Positions 58,325 to 64,000 of a DNA stretch of 64,000 bases are shown here, piece after piece. The number at the start of each line of letters is the position of its first letter. The stretch's first letter is position 1. Made by a program: the position numbers and the translations under genes. Origin of the DNA: Aporhodopirellula aestuarii (GTDB taxonomy: Bacteria > Planctomycetota > Planctomycetia > Pirellulales > Pirellulaceae). Under the pieces are notes generated by a model. The model was given only the letters and a program-made list of their open reading frames with translations. It was not told where the DNA came from and did no database searches. The stretch covers positions 80,365-144,364 of the forward strand of contig NZ_JAMQBK010000081.1 in assembly GCF_023701485.1 (NCBI RefSeq), read 5' to 3'.

Positions 58325-58409
58325 GTTTGCTCAGCCAGTTGTGCCGCTTGGCGCTAAACAAGTGTTGCCCGCCACGCATTTTGCTCATGAGGGCACTTCA
58401 TCGGGGCAC

Positions 58410-59501
58410 TCAGCCCAACACGATGCGGTAGGTAGGCTCGGGACGCCCCGGGCGAAACGCTTCGATCTGATCGATCCGCAAGCTGGCGGCATTCTGACTG
58501 GCTACTTTCGCGAGCACGTCTGAAACGATCGGCTGCAGCGATTCGGGAGCCAAGCAAACACGAGCATTCACGATCATCTTGGTCTGCGTCACCGAAAGTT
58601 CGCTCGCCACCGATAGCATCGTAGAGGTGTCGCTGCTGACGAGGTTCGCGACACTGACGCTGCTGTTGGACGAGCACAAGATCTTCAGGTGGGCCGGTTC
58701 GGCATCGACCGCTGCCAACTCATTCCGGATCGCGTTGACGGTCGAGACCGTCAAATCATCGAGCGAGAACGGTTGATCGGATTCAAAATAGGCCGTCGCG
58801 TTGAGCCATCCCAGCTCGGCTTCGCCATCGGCATAGATATCGTAATCCACGTCCATCATACGGTCGCGAGGCGAGGCATCGGTCAGCAAAACTTCGAACA
58901 GCTCTTCCAAGTTTTCACCCGTGCGGGCTGAAACGCAAACGATGCGGCGACCGGGATACTGTTCATTAAGATGCGTTTTGAGCGAATCGATCTGCTCACC
59001 ACTGAGTTCGTCGATCCGGTTAACGACGATCACCTCTGACTCCTCAAGTTGTTTGCGGAAAATGTATTCCGCCTTCGGAGAAAAACCGGCTTGGCCGCCC
59101 GCAAGAATTCGCAGCGTGTGACTCGGTTTTAAGACCACCGCATAGGGACTGTGAACGAACTGCTCGCCCATCCGCTCCATCATCGGCATCGCGATCGTTG
59201 CGATCAGGTCGGTACAGCTGCCCACGGGTTCAGCGAGAATCACGTCGGGGCGTTGCCGCGTCTCGAACTCAGCCATCGCATCGGCCAATCCGGTGAAATT
59301 GCAGCAGAAACACGAGCCAGCGACTTCGTTGACGTCTAATCCCTCGCTCTTGAGCAGTTCCGTATCGACTAATCCGGCCGCCTGATCATTGGTAACCACG
59401 CAAACATGCTTGCCGTCGGCTTGAAAACGTTTAGCCAATTTGGAAATCAGGGTCGTTTTTCCCGCTCCGAGAAAACCACCGAGCATGATAAATCGAGTCA
59501 T
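58410..59501 (-). CDS. CobW/COG0523-type metal-chaperone GTPase
   Basis: 363 residues from ATG 59501. Walker A loop GGFLGAGKTT at 8-17 and a later VNRIDE segment similar to the NKxD base-recognition loop show a G3E GTPase. The family's metal motif CxCC is present in GSCFCCNF (Cys64, 66, 67). A C-terminal CobW-like domain continues to the end. Such proteins deliver zinc, cobalt or other metals to enzymes, using GTP. Which metal and which client cannot be told: no Zur box was recognised upstream. The gene faces thrC across 340 bases. Length is normal. Confidence 0.88.
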   Translation of the reverse strand: MTRFIMLGGFLGAGKTTLISKLAKRFQADGKHVCVVTNDQAAGLVDTELLKSEGLDVNEVAGSCFCCNFTGLADAMAEFETRQRPDVILAEPVGSCTDLIATIAMPMMERMGEQFVHSPYAVVLKPSHTLRILAGGQAGFSPKAEYIFRKQLEESEVIVVNRIDELSGEQIDSLKTHLNEQYPGRRIVCVSARTGENLEELFEVLLTDASPRDRMMDVDYDIYADGEAELGWLNATAYFESDQPFSLDDLTVSTVNAIRNELAAVDAEPAHLKILCSSNSSVSVANLVSSDTSTMLSVASELSVTQTKMIVNARVCLAPESLQPIVSDVLAKVASQNAASLRIDQIEAFRPGRPEPTYRIVLG

Positions 59502-59841
59502 CTGTAGAAACCGAGGTGAGGAGGAGGGGCGAACGCGGGAAGGCTCTTTCAACGCAATTTATCGGTGAGCACAGCCCCCAAGACGCAAAAAACGTTTCGA
59601 AGGCGACGGTCCCGCCGAACCAGACCGCTGACCCGAGACAGGATGGCCGCTGCGATAGGGCCCCTTTTTACCGAAAAAGATGCCAAACTCACGTATTTCG
59701 GCTTTTCCGGTTGCGAGGAACAGGCGAAATTTCATTCTGACGGTTCTGTTTACCGATCTATCCTTTCGGGACTACTGCAATCATAACTTGAAGTGGTGGC
59801 CACTCCACCCACTCCTCTCAGCTTGACGACGAATCACCTCG
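59502..59841. promoter_or_regulatory. Divergent region between the CobW-like and threonine synthase genes
   Basis: 340 bases hold both promoters. Short open frames here have no recognisable product. No zinc-uptake-regulator site or leader peptide was found. Confidence 0.4.
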
Positions 59842-61272
59842 ATGCTTCAAACCGCCGAAAAACACAACGCCGCTCATACCGACCTCGCGTTTCAGCAATG
59901 CATCAATCCTGCATGTGGAGCGACGTACGAAACGATGACCATTCGCACGGCCTGCGACCGCTGCGGTGATCTGCTGGATATCTCGTACGACTGGGACCGC
60001 GCCGGCGTGCCGAGCCACCTCAGCGATTTCGAGGCGATGTGGAGCCAGCGAACCAATCCGGTTCGATTCTCGGGTGTGTGGCGGTTTCATGAATTGCTAC
60101 CTTTTGCACCGCAAGAAAAGATCGTCACCGTTGGAGAAGGTCAAACTCTCCTGCAGCAGGCCAATGAGGTCGCCAAGTACGTCGGCATGAACCCCGGTCA
60201 ACTGCACCTTCAGTACGAAGGCATGAATCCTTCGGGCAGTTTCAAGGACAACGGGATGTGCGCCGCCGTCACGCACGCCGGCATGATGGAGGCCAAGCGG
60301 GCAGCCTGCGCCAGCACCGGAAACACGAGTGCGTCGTTGGCCCTCTACTGCAGCGCCACGCGAGCCATGAAAGCGGTGATTTTCATCGGCAGCGGCAAAA
60401 TCAGCTATGGCAAACTCAGCCAAGCTCTCGATTACGGCGCCCTGACCATTCAGATCGCGGGCGACTTTGACGACGCGATGATTCGCGTCAAAGAGGTCTC
60501 GAAACGACTCGGCATCTACCTTGTCAACAGCGTCAATCCGTTTCGCCTCGAGGGACAAAAGACGGTCATGTACCGCGTGCTCGAGGCACTCCGGTGGGAG
60601 GTTCCCGATTGGATCGTTGTACCGGGCGGCAACCTCGGTAACAGCAGTGCGTTCGGAAAGGCGTTCAGCGAACTGCATCAGCACGGACTCATCGACCGTA
60701 TCCCACGACTCGCCGTCATCAACGCACGCGGTGCCGACACGCTTTACGAATTGGTTCACGACCACGGCGTTTGCTGGAACGGCGGGAATGTCAAAATGGA
60801 TCCGATCAGCGCGTACAATGAGGCGATGGATCGTGACGGCAAACGGGCGGACACAATCGCCAGCGCGATCGAGATCAATCGTCCGGTAAACTTGAAGAAA
60901 TGCTTGCGCGCACTCGAGGTCATGGACGGAGTTGTTCGCGAGGTCGACGATCAACAGATCCTGGACGCCAAGTCGCAAGTAGGTGCGGGCGGATTCGGTT
61001 GTGAACCCGCGTCCGCAGCCAGCGTTGCGGGTGCGAAACTCTTACGCAGCGAGGGCGTGATCGCACCTAGTGATCGTGTCGTATGCATTCTCACCGGCCA
61101 TGAATTGAAAGATCCAACCGCGACCGTCGCCTATCACACTTCCGACAAAGAGCTGTTCGAGAAGACTCTCGGCAGCCGTGGAGTCAAGGAAGCCAAATAC
61201 GCGAATCGCGCGGTACCGGTTGCTAACGATCTCGATGCGATCGTTGCGGCGATCGAGAATGCTCACCGCTAA
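59842..61272 (+). CDS. thrC: Threonine synthase
   Basis: Converts O-phosphohomoserine to threonine with PLP, in the cytoplasm. 476 residues. The PLP lysine is Lys135 in [14 protein letters not shown] glycine-rich phosphate site [16 protein letters not shown] and the [15 protein letters not shown] loop are conserved. An N-terminal rubredoxin-like knuckle has Cys20, Cys25, Cys38 and Cys41 (CINPACG and CDRCG), a feature of one threonine-synthase subgroup. The tail [17 protein letters not shown] ends the fold. Convergent with a small gene, six bases apart. The assignment as threonine synthase rather than cysteate synthase or a threonine dehydratase rests on overall order. Confidence 0.9.
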   Translation: MLQTAEKHNAAHTDLAFQQCINPACGATYETMTIRTACDRCGDLLDISYDWDRAGVPSHLSDFEAMWSQRTNPVRFSGVWRFHELLPFAPQEKIVTVGEGQTLLQQANEVAKYVGMNPGQLHLQYEGMNPSGSFKDNGMCAAVTHAGMMEAKRAACASTGNTSASLALYCSATRAMKAVIFIGSGKISYGKLSQALDYGALTIQIAGDFDDAMIRVKEVSKRLGIYLVNSVNPFRLEGQKTVMYRVLEALRWEVPDWIVVPGGNLGNSSAFGKAFSELHQHGLIDRIPRLAVINARGADTLYELVHDHGVCWNGGNVKMDPISAYNEAMDRDGKRADTIASAIEINRPVNLKKCLRALEVMDGVVREVDDQQILDAKSQVGAGGFGCEPASAASVAGAKLLRSEGVIAPSDRVVCILTGHELKDPTATVAYHTSDKELFEKTLGSRGVKEAKYANRAVPVANDLDAIVAAIENAHR

Positions 61273-61278
61273 AGGCGA

Positions 61279-61467
61279 TTAAGACCGGGTCGCAGGCTTG
61301 GCTTTCGCCTGCTTGGTCGAATTCACGAGACGCTCTGCCGTCTCGTCGCGATAGAGCTGAGTCGAATTTTGGTGCGATTCAGCAGGGTCGTCTGAATCGG
61401 CTTCTTTGGGAATTTGCTTGACCACAGGATGCGATACGCCGTGAACGGTTACGATTTGGTTCGTCAT
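61279..61467 (-). CDS. Small polar hypothetical protein, 62 residues
   Basis: ATG 61467 starts MTNQIVTVHGVSHPVVKQIP; the remainder is Glu/Asp/Lys/Thr-rich and probably disordered. Earlier in-frame starts would give an extra Arg-rich leader with no support. No motif, no signal peptide. It ends six bases from the stop of threonine synthase on the other strand. It may be a real small gene or chance; nothing shows a role. Confidence 0.45.
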   Translation of the reverse strand: MTNQIVTVHGVSHPVVKQIPKEADSDDPAESHQNSTQLYRDETAERLVNSTKQAKAKPATRS

Positions 61468-61892
61468 TGATCTTGTCTTTGAAGTTATTGGTTGTGAAAG
61501 GAATGCGATCCGTCGCAGTGGCGTATCATCCAACCGGATGACATTGTCCCGCGACACACTCACTAATCGCACTAGTGCACGCAAAGCCCATTCCAATTGC
61601 TCCCATGTCGAACAGTTGGCAGTGGTGAGCTTCGGCCCCTATCTACACGAGCTCCCTCGGCCCACGTCGCCAGCGGTCGCTAAACGACCGCAATGAGCGA
61701 ACAACGACCAAACCCGGTCGTTTTCTAGAAAAGCCCGCACCATCGTTTCCAAAAAGTCCGGCGATAAGGCCCTATGGAGGCGTGATCTGACCACTGGCAC
61801 GTAATTCGCTTACAGATTACTGAGAGTTGAATTCCGCTCATCGGAACTCACCATTGTCAGTTGAAACGGCTCTTCGCAAAGGAACACAGATC
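61468..61892. promoter_or_regulatory. Leader region of the membrane stress group, with two hairpins
   Basis: 425 bases between outward-facing genes. Two clear hairpins: GCGGTCG/CGACCGC at 61673-61691 (loop CTAAA) and AACGACC/GGTCGTT at 61703-61722 (loop AAACCC), the second followed by TTCT. They share the ACGACC core. They may form leader hairpins, a terminator-like attenuator, or regulator sites before the downstream operon. Confidence 0.45.
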
Positions 61893-62150
61893 ATGTTAGT
61901 GCCTCTCATCAGTTGGATGATTTTTGGATTGGTAATCGGAGCGATTGCTCGGTTGCTCTATCCTGGCCGACAAGACATCGGGCTCCTTCGCACCATGCTA
62001 TTAGGCGTTGTCGGATCGTTCGTTGGTGGGTTTATCGTTTACTTGTTCAGCGGCGGGGCTCCGATCCAGGCTGCGGGTTGGATCGGTTCGATGCTCGGAG
62101 CTGTCCTCGTACTCGCCGTTGCGATGCGTGCCGCCCGAAGTCACTCGTAA
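61893..62150 (+). CDS. GlsB/YeaQ/YmgE family small membrane protein
   Basis: 85 residues from ATG 61893; AAAGGAA lies about ten bases upstream and decides the start. Three hydrophobic segments (LISWMIFGLVIGAIARLL, LLGVVGSFVGGFIVYLF, GSMLGAVLVLAVAM) and the GRQDIG turn match the YeaQ/GlsB stress family, often induced by envelope or osmotic stress. It ends four bases before the MscS gene, so they form one operon. Its mechanism is not known. Confidence 0.85.
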   Translation: MLVPLISWMIFGLVIGAIARLLYPGRQDIGLLRTMLLGVVGSFVGGFIVYLFSGGAPIQAAGWIGSMLGAVLVLAVAMRAARSHS

Positions 62151-62154
62151 TCAG

Positions 62155-63408
62155 ATGAATTTTTTCCGCATTCATCTAACTGGGCTGTTCCTTTTCATCC
62201 TTTTCATTGCGATCGGATGCAGCACCGTCTCCGGTCAAGAGTCGTCATCCACCTCGACTGACACCGATCCGGTATCGACCGCGACTGTCGAGATCGATGA
62301 CGTGGCGCCCGATCAAGCGATCGCTCGTCGCCTGACCGAGATCTTCGAATCGTCGGGATGGTTTAGCGATCTCAGCGTGAGTGCGAACAGCGGTATCGTT
62401 ACGTTAGAAGGAGTGGCCGATACGGAAGAGCACCAACAATGGGCGGCGAACGTTGCCGGTCGGACTCAAGATGTGGTCTTCGTCATCAACAAACTAAGCA
62501 TTGATCCGACTGTCGATCTTCAATCCAGTAGACAGATCGTTCAGAAAAGTCTTGGGTCGTTATTGCAAGACTTTCTCATCCGATCACCGCTTCTCATCGC
62601 CGCATTGCTTGTGCTCGTCATGACGGCGATATTGTCAAACGCCGTCGGTTGGCTCTTTGTCAAACTTCTCGGGCGACGCAATCTACGGCCGAGTCTCCAA
62701 GACCTGATCTACCAACTCAGTTCAATTGCCATTTGGATCGCCGGTCTCCTGACCGCTACGGTGGTGGCCTTCCCAGGCATGACACCGTCAAAAGCTTTGA
62801 CAGTACTGGGACTCGGTTCGGTCGCGATCGGCTTTGCCTTCAAAGACATCTTTGAAAACTTCTTTGCCGGAATGTTGATCCTTTGGAAGTACCCGTTTGA
62901 TCGCGGCGATTTCATTACATGCGATGACATCACCGGCAAAGTGGAACGCATCACCATCCGCAATACCATGATCCGCGGACTCGACGGTGAATTGTCGGTG
63001 GTCCCCAATGCAACTCTGTTCAAAAACAACGTCGACGTGCTGACGAGCCAACCACAGCGACGCGTGCGTGTGGACTGCGGTGTAGCGTATGACGTCGACG
63101 TTGACGAAGCCCGCGAAGTCATTCGCAATGCGGTAGCCGGGTGCGATAGCGTCCAAGCGGTGCGGACGGTCGAAGTGTTTGCCAAGGAGTTCGCCAGCTC
63201 GAGCGTCAACTACGAAGTCGCATGGTGGACCGGTTCCAAACCGACCGACATTCGCCGCAGTCGCGACGAAGTGGTTTCCGCGATCAAACGGGCACTCGAT
63301 GACGCAGGAATTGAAATCCCATTCCCATACCGCACGTTGACGTTCAAAAATCCATCTGTCGAGTCGGCAATCCGCTCGTCAATTGCCTCCTCCAGCGAAG
63401 CCAACTAG
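62155..63408 (+). CDS. MscS mechanosensitive channel with periplasmic BON domain
   Basis: 417 residues from ATG 62155, four bases after the previous stop. The first segment is lipoprotein-like: MNFFRIHLTGLFLFILFIAI then GC with lipobox IAIGC (Cys22). A BON domain at about 45-115 (RRLTEIFESSGWFSDLSVSA, GIVTLEGVAD) follows, then two hydrophobic spans, then the MscS pore helix TVLGLGSVAIGFAFKDIFEN with FFAGMLILWKYPFDRGDFI, and the beta domain (GKVERITIRNTMIR) and C-terminal alpha/beta domain. MscS channels release solutes on membrane tension. The lipobox plus BON arrangement is unusual and would place BON in the periplasm. Confidence 0.87.
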   Translation: MNFFRIHLTGLFLFILFIAIGCSTVSGQESSSTSTDTDPVSTATVEIDDVAPDQAIARRLTEIFESSGWFSDLSVSANSGIVTLEGVADTEEHQQWAANVAGRTQDVVFVINKLSIDPTVDLQSSRQIVQKSLGSLLQDFLIRSPLLIAALLVLVMTAILSNAVGWLFVKLLGRRNLRPSLQDLIYQLSSIAIWIAGLLTATVVAFPGMTPSKALTVLGLGSVAIGFAFKDIFENFFAGMLILWKYPFDRGDFITCDDITGKVERITIRNTMIRGLDGELSVVPNATLFKNNVDVLTSQPQRRVRVDCGVAYDVDVDEAREVIRNAVAGCDSVQAVRTVEVFAKEFASSSVNYEVAWWTGSKPTDIRRSRDEVVSAIKRALDDAGIEIPFPYRTLTFKNPSVESAIRSSIASSSEAN

Positions 63409-63544
63409 CCGCTGCAAGGCTTGCGAAATCAACCTTTCGCTACGGTATCGCTCGAGCCGGCACGCCAATTGCGTTCTTGATCCTTTCGATACACCCCCAC
63501 GTGGTGACCATTCAATCCAAACCCACTCATTAAGGAACAGACTT

Positions 63545-63724
63545 ATGTCCACAACGATGACGAACGAAAACACCGCTCTCAAAGTAATCCTCTCGATCTT
63601 GTTGCCACCATTGGCGGTGTTCATGGATCGCGGATTGGGCACGCAGTTTTTCCTAAACCTCGTGCTGACTCTCGTCGGCTTCTGGATTGTCGGAATCATC
63701 CACGCATTGATCGTCGTGCTGTAA
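63545..63724 (+). CDS. Pmp3/UPF0057 family small membrane protein
   Basis: 59 residues from ATG 63545, with AAGGAA about eight bases upstream. Two membrane helices (ALKVILSILLPPLAVFMDRG and FFLNLVLTLVGFWIVGIIHA) and the short loop with LPPLAVFMDRGLG match the Pmp3/YqaE stress-response family. It follows the MscS gene by 136 bases on the same strand and fits the same envelope-stress theme. Whether it is co-transcribed is unclear. Confidence 0.85.
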   Translation: MSTTMTNENTALKVILSILLPPLAVFMDRGLGTQFFLNLVLTLVGFWIVGIIHALIVVL

Positions 63725-63867
63725 AGCTCGTTCTCTAAGTCTCGTGCTGCGAATCGACGTGGTAGACACAGAGTCGGCACCTACGCCACGGCGTTACCGG
63801 CTCTGCATTGCTACGTTCGCATGCCCGTGAGGCCAACTAGTTCGCGGATTCTTTCGGGGCCGTCGCA

Positions 63868-63978
63868 TTACTGCGGGATTCCAAAAGTAGCGGAACGGCG
63901 CAAGCGTCCGGTCCCGAGTCACCGGACGGCTCGCGCCGTTTCACTATAAAGAGCACTCAATCACTCGATGTCCCCCGA
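63868..63978. repeat. REP-like palindromic element, copy 2
   Basis: Arms at 63889-63911 and 63922-63945 around a ten-base loop TCCCGAGTCA, with one deletion and two or three mismatches. The core is the reverse complement of copy 1 (32103-32160), while the flanking CAAAAGT and AGAGCACT run in the same direction as in copy 1. Confidence 0.85.
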
Positions 63979-64000
63979 GGGAAAGAATTGCGGGGGTTAC

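Noticed and set aside
59565..59786. A 73-codon plus-strand frame upstream of threonine synthase
   Set aside because: No motif or ribosome binding site, and it lies in the divergent promoter region.
60097..60978. A 293-codon minus-strand frame inside threonine synthase
   Set aside because: It overlaps the well-conserved PLP enzyme in antisense and shows no domain.

Overview
The window looks like a chromosomal segment of a planctomycete, most likely a Rhodopirellula-like member of the Pirellulaceae. The main reason is that six encoded proteins open with an Arg-rich leader and a short LE-x-R-x-LLA motif, the N-terminal signature of planctomycete extracellular proteins (Planc_extracel type). Giant repeat proteins with dockerin, GEVED, Calx-beta, DUF11 and SdrD-B-like modules, frequent missing Shine-Dalgarno sites and moderate-high GC fit this. 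No rRNA, tRNA, CRISPR array or transposase gene was recognised.

Layout: (a) 1-21501, minus strand: two adjacent paralogous giant genes. The upstream one encodes a 6522-residue cysteine-free protein (1933-21501). The downstream one (1-1826) is cut by the window edge. Both carry a metzincin-like metallopeptidase domain whose zinc-binding motif has been lost. (b) 21502-22453: a 950-base gap. (c) 22454-26126, minus: a small zinc-ribbon-like protein, a lipoprotein, an unknown protein and a secreted von Willebrand A protein. (d) 26329-31765, plus: a helical-repeat protein and a Wza-type polysaccharide export protein with an unusual Cys cluster, then a diaminopimelate decarboxylase and a 2Fe-2S ferredoxin. 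(e) 31846-32191: a decayed lamin-tail-domain gene next to a REP-like palindrome. (f) 32338-36365: secreted or hypothetical proteins, including an EF-hand protein and a PQQ-type propeller. (g) 36615-38864: a divergent pair of nucleotide-sugar epimerases. (h) 38873-54978: a 3-methyladenine DNA glycosylase and a cluster of four surface/secreted repeat proteins. (i) 55012-58229: two TPR proteins. (j) 58410-61467: a CobW-type GTPase, threonine synthase and a small protein. (k) 61893-63724: a membrane stress group (GlsB/YeaQ-like, BON-MscS channel, Pmp3-like). A second copy of the REP-like palindrome lies at the right edge.

Themes: much of the window is devoted to the cell surface. The giant proteins, the cohesin-like and dockerin-like modules and the Calx-beta protein could form an extracellular or cell-wall assembly. 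The Wza-like exporter and the two sugar epimerases point to surface polysaccharide synthesis. lysA and thrC are housekeeping amino-acid genes. All functions are inferred by reading the translated sequence; no database search was run.
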